Shown piece by piece: positions 36,777 through 45,265 of a stretch of 64,000 nucleotides of DNA. Origin of the DNA: an uncultured Lachnospiraceae bacterium (GTDB lineage Bacteria; Bacillota; Clostridia; Lachnospirales; Lachnospiraceae); the NCBI GenBank assembly GCA_937891165.1, contig CALAEX010000100.1, positions 16,731 through 80,730 on the forward strand. The letters are read 5' to 3'. Below the pieces are notes generated by a model. It was not told where the DNA came from, ran no database searches, and saw nothing but the letters and a program-made list of their open reading frames with translations. A program made the translations under genes and the position numbers. Position 1 is the first letter of the stretch. The number at the start of each line of letters is the position of its first letter.

Positions 36777-36815
36777 AGAGTAGTGATGTTAATTCATCAC
36801 TACTCTCATTTTTTG
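36777..36815 (+). terminator. Hairpin terminator
   Basis: AGAGTAGTGATG pairs with CATCACTACTCT and is followed by CATTTTTTG. Confidence 0.7.
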
Positions 36816-36875
36816 TCGAGTTATATTTAAAAAAACAAGTTTTTAATACAATTTAATATGAATGAGGTAATTATT

Positions 36876-38444
36876 ATGAATTATAATGATGACTATGTCT
36901 CTGAATCTGTTCGTGGTAAAATCGGACAAATTCTGAGAAAAAAAAATGATGAAAAACATATTAAATCTAATTGGAAAAATAGTGGTATCAAACATGTTAA
37001 AATGGATGATATTGGTAATAAAAAATTTAATGAAATAGAAACTTCATATAAAGGAATGCGTGAAGCAACCTCTTATAATCAGTATAAAAAATATTTTAAA
37101 AAATTTGTAAGTATTATTGGAATTCCGGGAGAACAAACCGTAATCACAAAAGTGAATCTTTCATCCAAAAATAATGTCAATAGTGTTGATGTATATTATG
37201 CAGTTTCTGAGAAGAAAGTTACTTTACCAAAAGGAGCCGTTCTCATTCATAAATCTCCATACGAGAATTTGCCACATATCAAACCATTCTTTAGGGGAAA
37301 AGAAACAAGAGGATACCTTTATTCTAACGAAAGAGTTTATTTTACTCTTAAGAAAGATATTATTAAAATTGCCACAGATAATAAAGCAAAAACTAAATTA
37401 TATCCATATACACCAAATGAAACCATTACTACTGCTTGGATTGATCCATTGCTTCCAAGTTATTCATGGTCTTGTGTATACATCGATACCAGTTATCCTA
37501 TCAAATGTCATAGAGCAGACAAAGATTCAGAAGATAAAGCTATAAAAGAATCTGTTGAATTTGAGGAGCTCATAATAAATGAACTAGTATTTGATACTTT
37601 AGAAGAATTTATGGAATACTATGGTATGGAATTTGCAGAAGATGATTCTATAGATGGCGAATTATTTGAAGAGGGTATCAAAGATAATTTAAAGAATTTA
37701 TCTGGATCAATAAAAGAAAAAGTTGGGAAAGTAAGTAGAAAACTTAGTTCCGATAAAAACTTTAATAAAGTTTGGGATGATATGGCTACCTATATCAAAC
37801 ATAAACGAAAAGCTATTCAACATGATAACATGAAACCTGGGGAATTAGAAACTCTTAAGAAACATTACAAAACCATTTCAGAAACTAATATTTATCAAAG
37901 ATATTTATTATCATTCAAATGGATTTGTAAATTCTTCGGTGTAGATAGTGGTGTTACTATAGATCATTTATGGTTTAATGAAGATAAGGTTGTATTAGAC
38001 TATAATGATTTTAAAGCAAAGAAAATCACTCTTCCGGCAGATGTTGGATTAATTCATACATCTCCAAAAAGTGATCTTCCAGAACTTGAACCAACCTTCA
38101 GGTCAAAAGCGAAAGGAAAATATTTATATCCAAGTAAGAGAGTATTTTTCTCTGTTGGTAAGAAATCGGTAAAACCAACTAAATGCGGATTGGAAGGTCA
38201 AAAGACTTTCAAATATAGACCAAAAGAAGATATCAAAGCTGTTTATATTGACCCTACTTATCCAGAATTTAAACTTGGATATTGTTATATCGACACATCT
38301 TTTCCGATTCCAGTAGAAAGACTTGATAAGGTAAAAGAAGTGAAAGAATCTGTGGATGAGACTATGCTACTTCTTTATGAAAGTGAAATGAATGGCGAAA
38401 TTTCAAAAGAAGAACTTGATTATTTATTAGATTTATTGACATAA
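36876..38444 (+). CDS. Tagged protein with an internal tandem duplication, about 522 aa
   Basis: ATG 36876 is chosen because TGAGGT precedes it by 7 nt; ATG 36858 is upstream. Residues about 1-240 and 260-510 are repeats of each other. Each half has VLIHKSPYENLPHIKPFFRG or GLIHTSPKSDLPELEPTFRS, then YLYSNERVYFTL or YLYPSKRVFFSV, and later CVYIDTSYPI or CYIDTSFPI. The L-I-H-x-S-P then L-x-P pattern is reminiscent of the L-Y-H-G-S block of some ADP-ribosyltransferase-like folds, but key residues cannot be confirmed. Ends with KESVDETMLLLYESEMNGEI, the shared tail. Confidence 0.75.
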   Translation: MNYNDDYVSESVRGKIGQILRKKNDEKHIKSNWKNSGIKHVKMDDIGNKKFNEIETSYKGMREATSYNQYKKYFKKFVSIIGIPGEQTVITKVNLSSKNNVNSVDVYYAVSEKKVTLPKGAVLIHKSPYENLPHIKPFFRGKETRGYLYSNERVYFTLKKDIIKIATDNKAKTKLYPYTPNETITTAWIDPLLPSYSWSCVYIDTSYPIKCHRADKDSEDKAIKESVEFEELIINELVFDTLEEFMEYYGMEFAEDDSIDGELFEEGIKDNLKNLSGSIKEKVGKVSRKLSSDKNFNKVWDDMATYIKHKRKAIQHDNMKPGELETLKKHYKTISETNIYQRYLLSFKWICKFFGVDSGVTIDHLWFNEDKVVLDYNDFKAKKITLPADVGLIHTSPKSDLPELEPTFRSKAKGKYLYPSKRVFFSVGKKSVKPTKCGLEGQKTFKYRPKEDIKAVYIDPTYPEFKLGYCYIDTSFPIPVERLDKVKEVKESVDETMLLLYESEMNGEISKEELDYLLDLLT

Positions 38445-38448
38445 AATA

Positions 38449-38480
38449 ATGACTAGTGACTAATATTAGTCACTAGTCAT
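38449..38480. terminator. Perfect bidirectional terminator
   Basis: ATGACTAGTGACTAAT continues into its mirror, a 16-bp palindrome between convergent genes. Confidence 0.7.
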
Positions 38481-38485
38481 ATTTA

Positions 38486-39118
38486 TTATTCTAAGTTTGA
38501 TAATAGAAAATCTTTTTCTTCCTCCGTAATCACACCTTCATTAAATGAAGTTAAAACTTCAATCACTTCATCGGATGTAGATTCTGTTACTTTAATAGGA
38601 CCATTTGTAAACTCTGTCTGCATGTCATCAATATCATTGATAAGTTTAGCAATTTTCTTTTTGTAAGATTCTGGAATCTTTTTATCTTTGATTTTCTTAA
38701 GAGATTCGCGAATTTTACAAAGCTCTTTATAAGCTTTTAAATCTTTATTTGCTCTTACGGACTGAATGCATGTAGCAATCAGATAAACGACCATATTTAC
38801 TAAAATACCTGCTGATCCAATTGGGTGTACAAACATTAATCCCATAAAAGCAATATGAGTTAAAATGAAACCAATAGCCCAGATAATTGATTCTTTTTTA
38901 AGTTTTTCTGGTTCCTCTTCCAAAAGTTTTGCAATCTTCGAGATATCTGAATAATTGTCATCCACGAAATCTTTAATTTCTTTATCATCAGAATATTCAT
39001 CTGGTTTACTATCTTTAATGTCTTTAATAGTACTCATCCATTTGTCAATAGGTGCTTCTGTGACAACGTCTCCATCCACACCATTGATTTTATTTAATAA
39101 TTCTTCATAACTTGCCAT
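38486..39118 (-). CDS. Tagged membrane protein, 210 aa
   Basis: ATG 39118 with GAAAGGAAA upstream. Starts MASYEELLNKINGVDGDVVT and ends with VTESTSDEVIEVLTSFNEGV and ITEEEKDFLL, the shared tail. Two adjacent hydrophobic segments at about 80-125 (IIWAIGFILTHIAFMGLMF and GSAGILVNMVVYLIATCIQS) are probable membrane helices. Its upstream region copies that of the 34548 gene on the opposite strand, so the two are probably expressed together. Confidence 0.75.
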   Translation of the reverse strand: MASYEELLNKINGVDGDVVTEAPIDKWMSTIKDIKDSKPDEYSDDKEIKDFVDDNYSDISKIAKLLEEEPEKLKKESIIWAIGFILTHIAFMGLMFVHPIGSAGILVNMVVYLIATCIQSVRANKDLKAYKELCKIRESLKKIKDKKIPESYKKKIAKLINDIDDMQTEFTNGPIKVTESTSDEVIEVLTSFNEGVITEEEKDFLLSNLE

Positions 39119-39152
39119 AATATTTATTTCCTTTCGTTAATAGGTTAAATAC

Positions 39153-39164
39153 TTATAAATTTGT
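39153..39164 (-). promoter_or_regulatory. Class B promoter-like motif
   Basis: ACAAATTTATAA on the minus strand, 35 nt before the 39118 start; flanks match those of the 34503 motif. Confidence 0.5.
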
Positions 39165-39231
39165 TGAAATAATAGAAATTGTGAACCTATTGGTAGGTTT
39201 AATCCTAAAATAATAACAATAAAATACTTAT

Positions 39232-39263
39232 TAAAGAAGATAGAGAAAATCTCTATCTTCTTT
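39232..39263 (-). terminator. Hairpin terminator
   Basis: AAAGAAGATAGAG pairs with CTCTATCTTCTTT, just after the remnant cassette on the minus strand. Confidence 0.65.
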
Positions 39264-39266
39264 AAC

Positions 39267-39425
39267 CTACTCAATAACAGGGTTGCCCAATGAACATGAA
39301 CCCATTGAACTCTTAAAATTTAGTACTGTATCTGCACCTGTGCTATCTGTAAAGTGTATTAAACCATCTTCTCCTACATATGTTTTTACCTGTGTCGCCT
39401 TTTTGTAAATTTGTACTTGACATTT
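39267..39425 (-). pseudogene. Broken cassette fragment
   Basis: One frame reads QVKTYVGEDGLIHFTDSTGA and DTVLNFKSS before a stop at 39267, clearly the N-terminal domain of the 39511 and 39877 cassettes. It has no start codon in frame and no palindrome, and the variable body is missing. A TGACATTT/AAATGTCA inverted repeat sits at its 5' edge. Confidence 0.6.
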
Positions 39426-39462
39426 GTAAATGTCATATAATTCTCCTTGGGTTGTAATTTAT

Positions 39463-39492
39463 GTAGAGAGTGATAGAAATATCACTCTCTAC
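39463..39492 (-). terminator. Hairpin terminator
   Basis: GTAGAGAGTGAT pairs with ATCACTCTCTAC, 19 nt after the 39511 cassette on the minus strand. Confidence 0.65.
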
Positions 39493-39510
39493 ATTTTTAT
39501 TGTATATAAA

Positions 39511-39756
39511 TCATAATGTTATTGATCCTGATAAACTATGTCCTGAATAATATCCAGGTTCAGAACTTCCTACGGATGAACTTCCTGCGGTCTTACCACC
39601 TATTGTCAAAGTATATTTTATAACACCATTACTTTCGAGATATAAAGACCATGCGTATGTACCACCTTTACTAAAATTTAGCGCTGTATCAGCACCTGCA
39701 CTATTCACAAAATGTAATTTTCCATCAGTTCCCACATAAGTTTTCACTTTAGTCAC
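39511..39756 (-). CDS. Adhesin-like cassette protein 3, 81 aa
   Basis: Starts MTKVKTYVGTDGKLHFVNSA, reading GTG 39756 as Met, with no clear ribosome site; the frame is open upstream into the palindrome (LNSN before the V). The 30-residue N-terminal domain (KTYVGTDGKLHFVNSAGAD) is shared with cassette 4 and the fragment at 39267, while the glycine- and serine-rich beta body (GGKTAGSSSVGSSEPGYYSG) differs. Likely a fibre tip or other attachment module. Confidence 0.55.
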   Translation of the reverse strand: MTKVKTYVGTDGKLHFVNSAGADTALNFSKGGTYAWSLYLESNGVIKYTLTIGGKTAGSSSVGSSEPGYYSGHSLSGSITL

Positions 39757-39757
39757 G

Positions 39758-39842
39758 TTACTATTTAGTTAAATAAGATTTCTCTATCTCCCGTGTTTTA
39801 CCGAGAGATAGAGAAAATTAATTGTGCTAAATTCAATCCCCC
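39758..39842 (-). repeat. Cassette-associated palindrome, copy 3
   Basis: Same element as at 16373, with one small change (TTAGTTAAATAAG for TTAGCTTAATAAG) that weakens the outer arm pairing. Confidence 0.8.
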
Positions 39843-39876
39843 AAAATTACCCCAAATAATAAATTTAAATATGATT

Positions 39877-40293
39877 TTAATAAATTACAAGAACTTTACA
39901 ATACATTGTATATGTCCTAGAACTAGTCCAATAATTATTATCCCATGCTGTAAGACTTATAATTCCAGTAGATGGATTGTATGAATATTCACTTATATAC
40001 ATATTCGATAGTGCCGGTCCAGTAAAAATAACTTGACCTTCATATATTATAAAAAATATATTATCCTTACTCAATCTACCATATTCTGGACAAATATCTG
40101 TTATAGATACATTAAATACTTGAGAAAAATATGTATTTGTATTATCGGAAGTTCTAGTTATTCCAAAAGAAACTGCTCTAGAAACTATATTATTATATTT
40201 CCCACTACTAAAATTTAGTACTGAATCAGCACCTGCACTATTCACAAAATGTAATTTTCCATCAGTTCCTACATAGGTTTTGACCTTAGTCAC
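39877..40293 (-). CDS. Adhesin-like cassette protein 4, 138 aa
   Basis: The first 30 residues equal those of cassette 3 with a few changes (KTYVGTDGKLHFVNSAGAD, then SVLNFSSG). The rest is a beta-rich body ending RTYTMYCKVLVIY. GTG 40293 is the only possible start and has no ribosome site, and the frame continues upstream into the palindrome. Tandem with cassette 3 on the minus strand. Role in host recognition is inferred. Confidence 0.55.
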   Translation of the reverse strand: MTKVKTYVGTDGKLHFVNSAGADSVLNFSSGKYNNIVSRAVSFGITRTSDNTNTYFSQVFNVSITDICPEYGRLSKDNIFFIIYEGQVIFTGPALSNMYISEYSYNPSTGIISLTAWDNNYWTSSRTYTMYCKVLVIY

Positions 40294-40295
40294 CT

Positions 40296-40378
40296 TACTA
40301 TTTAGCTTAATAAGATTTCTCTATCTCCCGTGTTTTACCGAGAGATAGAGAAAATTAATTGTGCTAAATTCAATCCCC
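40296..40378 (-). repeat. Cassette-associated palindrome, copy 4
   Basis: Same element; it sits between the terminase stop (40393) and cassette 4. On the minus strand the GATTGAATTTAGCAC end comes first. Confidence 0.8.
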
Positions 40379-40392
40379 AAAAATATAATATT

Positions 40393-43300
40393 TTACCATA
40401 ATGAACTATCATCATCGTCATGTCCAAGACCATTCATACTATCAAAGAATCCCATATCATAATCAGAATATTCGTCTTCATAAGTTGTATAGTTTGGATT
40501 TTCATCTGGATATCTCATACCAAGATTTTTAGAGTTCATTAATTTAGCAGTCTCATTTTGAGATTCGGTAATTGCTTTACGAAGGATAGATTCATAATCT
40601 AATAACTTAGTTATTTTTCTATCTTCTACAATAGATTCCGCCACATCTTCTGGTAATACTTTACTTAATTCTTCTAAGGGCATTCTTTCCATACCCTGAT
40701 TTAAAGGTTTTTCATCTTTTTGAGAACCTGGGATAAATCCAAAGATTGGTAAGTTATTACCATGATAGAATACATACATCGCGATAAGATATGACATAAT
40801 AGAGTCATCATGGACATTTTTTTGTTAATCTACATATTTCTATATAGTTCAGACTATATCTTCAGTATAATAACTGCCTCCCGTTTCGGATTTCTCCTAC
40901 TCTACTTGGTTCCTAATTAAAGTCCTTTCGATAGTCGTTGAACGTTACTCTTTATAAAGAGTCTTCGCTGCTGATTGTCTACTTAAAGAGTTCCCAGCAA
41001 TTAAAGAGGTTTAACCAGAGCTCCAATTTTTATAAAGTCGAATATAATATAACTGACTCTTAATTGTATTTCAAACCCTGGGGCAGCTGCCACTTTACCT
41101 GATGATAAACGTATTAATCTTGAAATATCAGTTATTACATTTTCAGCAATAAAATCATCTTTATTTTCAGCGATACGTCTAGCAAGGATAGCAAACATCG
41201 CCTCTCTGGAATGACCTTCAGTATATACACCATAATAGGATTTCATTCCAGCCTGTCGTTTAAGCATAGACTCTATAGTCTCATTTGCTTTCATATTTTC
41301 TTCTGTCAAATCTTTTGCTTTGTCATAATATAATCTAGAAGCTATTCTGCTTTCTAACAAGTGGTCAATGATACCATCACCAACACTATTTCGTTCGATA
41401 GCTACAATAGCTTTTGGAACATGATGAGTTACAAGTTCAATGATGATTCTTTCATATTCAGATTCACCAACATAAGAACAAGCAAACTCGAATGCAGGTC
41501 TTACCGTATATGGATTAATAGCTGTAATAGCATTGTGGTCCTTATTCGTTCCAGTAGAACAGTCCACACCCAAGATATAAGGAATCGTTGGGTCAATTGG
41601 TTCATATACTTTGACCTGGTAATAATTTCTTACAAATAAAATATCGATTGGTTTATGCATTCTCTCGACGATATATTCAATATCTTCTTGAGGGTATGGA
41701 GATAATGATGAACCATGTAATCTCTGTAATAAAATTTCTCGACGTACAGTAAGTGCATCACCAATTTTATTACTGATATTATTTAACCAAACTTCATCTA
41801 AACCAATCTGATAGTATTGGAATTCAATATATACGATAGAATTACTTCCACCAGCCTGAGCAAATGCTTCCATTTCTTCCTGTCCCATATCGTAAATCCT
41901 TTCGGACCAACGAACGGTATTATCGAGAACTTGTTGAGCTGATTGTCCAGCTGGAGAGTCCAAATCTCCTGGTGTGCCACAAAATAGACTATATCATCAT
42001 CCTAATAATCTTTATAATTAATAGGATGCCTCCCGTTTCCACATTACATGTACTCTACTCAGTTCTTCTTATATTCTTCATATAAGAATCTTTTCGATAG
42101 TCGTTGAACGTTCTTCTAGTAAAACCGTATTTATATAATTTATAATGATATAATATTATAGTGAATAAATAAATTTATATAGTCACTAATGCATAACCAT
42201 TATACTATATAACATTCATTACCGTGATGAATGCATAATAAATCTCTTTATTACGGGTAAAGAGGGGAAATCGAAATAACGTGTGGATAAAAAGGAGTTA
42301 TAGACACATACCTGGGATAACGGAATTACCAGGTTATCGATTTCTTTTTTCTAGAAGCTTCGCTGCTGATTGTCTTAACAGAGTTCCCAGCAATTAAAGA
42401 GGTTCTAATTATAAATTACTTTATAATAGCGCGCAATTCCACGTAAAAATTCTACCATATAATTTTCCATTTTTCTTAGCTGCTCTCGCTGCAGTTTCAA
42501 AAGTTGATACAGAGTTTTCTATAATTTCTTTTATAAACTCAGTAAACTCTGGCTCCATTATGTTTACATAGATTTCTCTATCACTTTCTCATATTACTAT
42601 GAGTATCAGACTATATCTTCATAATTAAATGCTCCCCATTTCGAATACTAAAAGATTTTATAGTACCCTACTCCATAAATGGATAGTCGTTGAACCTTAC
42701 ATAATGTCTTGGCTGCTGATTGTCTATTTAAAGAGTTTCCAGCAATTAAAGGAGTTTTATTACGACAAGCAATTTATCGTAGTGTAAGATAGCTGCAGTA
42801 AGACCTCGAGCAAGTGAGATAGCTTTGATTCTGGAACTTGCTCCAGCTTTAACAGTGATTTTATTTTTTGTTACAGGATGCTTCATTTCAGTGGCATTAT
42901 TAACAGCTTTTGTCGTTTTACCACTTTCCTCATCAATGAAACACTCAAAACGTAAATATTCTGGTAATAGATCGATTTGGTCTTTGATACGTTTGAGGTT
43001 TTCTTTTGCGTCAGGTTGCTGTTTATTAACAAAAATAATACCTGTATCTGTAGTACCAAAAGAATAACCCCATCCAATAGCAGCAAGTGCTGATTGGGTC
43101 TTCCCTTGCTCAATTTTGTTAATCTATATATTCCTATATAGTTCAGACTATATCATCATCTCTTATAAAAGAGAGCCTCCCGTTTCGGATTTCTCCTACT
43201 CTACTCGGTTACTAAATTAAAGCCCTTTCGATAGTCGTTGAACGTTTTATAAATACAACTTTTAAATTATAGTGATATATTATTTATATGAATAGAGATA

Positions 43301-43971
43301 ATTAAAATAAGTGTAAATGATAAAAAAGCACACTACAATATTTATTTTAGTTCTCTATATGAATATCCCAAAGGGTAATTAAATAATTACCCTTCTTCTG
43401 AATAATAGATTTGATTTGTCGATCAATTCTATTATTGGTCTATTTTCATCAATACGAGTTGTCTATGTGTGGTGTACCTTAGGCAACTTGTATTTTTTGT
43501 ATTTATAACTTCGCTGCTGATTGTTTAATGAAAAATGTCCCAGCAATTAAAGAGGTTTGTCCAATATCTCACGATATTTTGCGACAAGTAATTTCGTCGA
43601 GGAAGACATAACCAAGAATCTATACCATGAAAGAAAAGAAAAGCTTGAGCGATATTTCCACGATTTGCTTTATATGGAATACCTTTTGGATTACCAGGGT
43701 CTGGAATACGAGACACTTCTCGTAAATAATACCAAGGGTTTCTACTACATTCTGTAACAACTCTAGCAATTTGATCATTTGTCAAAGTACAATGACCATC
43801 GTCGTCACAAGCATGAGGGTCAATGGTAACTACATTAGGATCTTTTACTTCCAACATAAAATACCAATTTTTAACACCTAATTCTCGCAAGTCTTTTGCT
43901 AATTGAAGCCAGGATGTATTCGACGTACCAATATCGTAGAATTTATCGCCGATACGTTTAATTCGTCCCAT
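40393..43971 (-). CDS. Terminase large subunit, five exons split by four group I introns
   Basis: Reconstructed exons on the minus strand: 43971-43591, 43108-42776, about 42576-42441, 41977-41036 and 40814-40393, about 737 codons in one frame. The ATPase shows Walker A formed across junction 1 (LPRRN-QGKTQSALAA), Walker B at junction 2 (ILHYD, then E-I-Y if the junction is placed there), and the coupling motif at junction 3 (GRIFT-CTPGDLDSPAG). The nuclease has LGVDCSTG, VAIERNS and HDDS, the last at junction 4. It cuts and pumps phage DNA into the head. Only the third exon's start remains uncertain by a few bases. ATG 43971 follows AAAGGA. Confidence 0.88.
40815..41035 (-). other. Group I intron 4 of the terminase gene
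   Basis: Contains the shared core: AATTGCTGG/AATCAGCAGC, P7 GACTAT with ATAGTC, CGAAAGG, AAGTAGAGTAGG and a P9 hairpin ending ATTAAC. 221 nt. Joined codons give FD-F-HDDS. No ORF. Confidence 0.8.
41978..42440 (-). other. Group I intron 3 of the terminase gene, with a 240-nt insert
   Basis: Shared core, lacking the usual P9 hairpin. The insert (about 42110-42350) contains no minus-strand ORF but on the plus strand shows TATAATATTATAGTGAAT and later a hairpin with a T run. Joined codons give FT-CTPGD. Confidence 0.75.
42577..42775 (-). other. Group I intron 2 of the terminase gene
   Basis: P1 is TACGATAA with TTGTCGTA. Short version of the core (199 nt) with a CTCATA/TATGAG P9 hairpin. It interrupts the gene right after the Walker B aspartate. 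The 3' junction is uncertain by about 3 nt. Confidence 0.75.
43109..43590 (-). other. Group I intron 1 of the terminase gene, with a 240-nt insert
   Basis: Shared core plus an insert at about 43255-43500. On the plus strand the insert carries TATATTATTTATATGAAT (43276) and a hairpin GGGTAATTA/TAATTACCC near 43375-43398. It interrupts the Walker A motif. No ORF. Confidence 0.8.
43276..43400 (+). ncRNA. Possible antisense RNA inside a terminase intron
   Basis: A TATATTATT class A motif is followed about 100 nt later by AAGGGTAATTA/TAATTACCCTT and then TTCTTCT. The unit points against the terminase gene and has no ORF. The other large intron insert has a similar plan. Confidence 0.3.
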
Positions 43972-44038
43972 TTCATGTTATCCTTTCTTATATTTTAAGA
44001 TACCGTTACTTAATTGGAAAAGTAAGAAAAGATAAGAA

Positions 44039-44047
44039 TATATTATT
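44039..44047 (+). promoter_or_regulatory. Class A promoter-like motif TATATTATT
   Basis: 67 nt before the 44106 start, followed by TACGTGAA. Confidence 0.45.
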
Positions 44048-44105
44048 TACGTGAAAATTAAATAGGGTGTTTAAGTGAATATTGACAAAGGAGGTGTAGG
44101 GGAAT

Positions 44106-44465
44106 ATGAAAGAAATGACAATACCTACAGAAGAAGAAAGACGAAGTAAAAAATATCAACGACGATTAGCGTTTGCAGAAATGCTAATTAAAGTTGGTGA
44201 AAAGATTAAACTAAATACAGTTAAAGCTCAAGAAATAGTGGAGAGAGATTCTATGGTCCCACTTAGTTATAGAACTGAGCAATTATTGAATAATGAAGAA
44301 GATTATGATAGATTAAATAGACCTATTGTAATTGATTATAGAGAAGATGAATTTAGCGGTCATTCATCATCCGACATTTTAGCTATTGAATTAGAATTTG
44401 ACCGTTTATTAAAACAAGCTTTTATCGACATAGCAAATAAAGCGGAAGAAAAAAGCGAAAAGTAA
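44106..44465 (+). CDS. Unknown small helical protein, 119 aa
   Basis: ATG after GGAGGTG. Charged, helical, starting MKEMTIPTEEERRSKKYQRR. No family recognised. Own promoter-like motif; divergent from the terminase gene. Confidence 0.65.
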   Translation: MKEMTIPTEEERRSKKYQRRLAFAEMLIKVGEKIKLNTVKAQEIVERDSMVPLSYRTEQLLNNEEDYDRLNRPIVIDYREDEFSGHSSSDILAIELEFDRLLKQAFIDIANKAEEKSEK

Positions 44466-44478
44466 TATATTTTAATAG

Positions 44479-44490
44479 TATATAATTTTC
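44479..44490 (+). promoter_or_regulatory. Variant class A motif TATATAATTTTC
   Basis: Same variant as at 16490; each is followed by about 140 nt of leader before a start codon. Confidence 0.5.
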
Positions 44491-44631
44491 GTGTAAATAA
44501 GTAAATAAATTAAAATTTAATAGTGCTCCGTAAATATAAATAATCGGAGGCGGAAGAGTATCACTTCTAAATGATACAAATAACTATATTTATGGGTGGA
44601 GATGGAAACATCAAGAGCCCGGAGGTAATTT
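44491..44631 (+). promoter_or_regulatory. Long 5' leader, possible cis-regulatory RNA (copy 2)
   Basis: Has a CTCCG/CGGAG hairpin, a GTATCA/TGATAC hairpin, and the conserved 3' box GGGTGGAGAT, ATCAAGAGCCC, GGAGGTAA that also ends the 16501 leader. The last block doubles as the ribosome site. Confidence 0.5.
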
Positions 44632-44967
44632 ATGACTAAAACAACAACTAATATTATCAACAAAGCAGACAAAGCAATTGATACAAGAGCTAAAGCAGCT
44701 GGTTTGAGCTGGAGACAGAGAAGAAAGCTCAAGAAAGGTATTAAAGGTTTTGTCTATGATGTTGGAGTTGAAACAGCTTCCCGTTTGGTTGTAGATGCTG
44801 TTGAAGGAACAGCATACTTAGCTGGACGTGGAGTTGTTAAAGTTGGTACATTAGCTGGTAAAGCAGTTGGTACCGCTGGAAAATCTGTTAAGACTGGTGT
44901 TATAAAAACTACTTCTAAAGTCAAAGGACTGAAGAAGAATAAAGTTGTAGAACAGCAGCCAGCTTAA
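44632..44967 (+). CDS. Small basic protein, 111 aa
   Basis: ATG behind GGAGGT. Lysine-rich throughout, with SWRQRRKLKKGIKGFVYDVG and then glycine- and alanine-rich amphipathic stretches. DNA-binding or membrane association is possible; no family recognised. Its leader is shared with the 16636 gene, suggesting co-regulation. Confidence 0.7.
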   Translation: MTKTTTNIINKADKAIDTRAKAAGLSWRQRRKLKKGIKGFVYDVGVETASRLVVDAVEGTAYLAGRGVVKVGTLAGKAVGTAGKSVKTGVIKTTSKVKGLKKNKVVEQQPA

Positions 44968-44984
44968 CATATTTTATCTGAGAA

Positions 44985-45210
44985 GGAAAACTCAGAGGAA
45001 ACAAAAAACCCACGTGTCCGCGCATGAATACCTGTCAATAAACATCGACACTCTCTGAGTTTAGATGCGGGTGTAAAAGTAATCACCAGAGCTCGTCGAA
45101 AGGCATACTTTGTATGAACCGAGTAGTGTAGGATATGTGTGTCCGAACTGGCAGGCATCCTTAAAAGGATGAAGAGAGCAAATCTCATGGCGACATGAGA
45201 AAATAACACG
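44985..45210 (+). ncRNA. Free-standing group-I-like RNA core
   Basis: The 3' half follows the window's introns closely: CGAAAGG, a hairpin (CATAC/GTATG), AACCGAGTAGTGTAGG, CCGAA, a CATCCT/AGGATG hairpin, GAAGAGAGC (P7 partner of GAGCTC), then a TCTCATG-GCGA-CATGAGA P9-type hairpin and AAATAAC. The 5' half is less clear. No coding exons can be joined across it. Confidence 0.45.
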
Positions 45211-45211
45211 A

Positions 45212-45246
45212 GGGGTGAAGGCATAGTTCTTCACCCCAAATTTTTT
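45212..45246 (+). terminator. Strong terminator
   Basis: GGGGTGAAG pairs with CTTCACCCC and is followed by AAATTTTTT. It ends the group-I-like RNA unit. Confidence 0.8.
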
Positions 45247-45265
45247 ACACTGGAGGAAATAAAAA

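Noticed and set aside
42883..43113. Minus-strand frame of 76 codons in the terminase region
   Set aside because: It is out of frame with terminase exon 2, which carries Walker A and B residues over the same bases.
44964..45224. Minus-strand frame of 86 codons over the group-I-like RNA
   Set aside because: No ribosome site, and the region is explained better by RNA helices and a plus-strand terminator.
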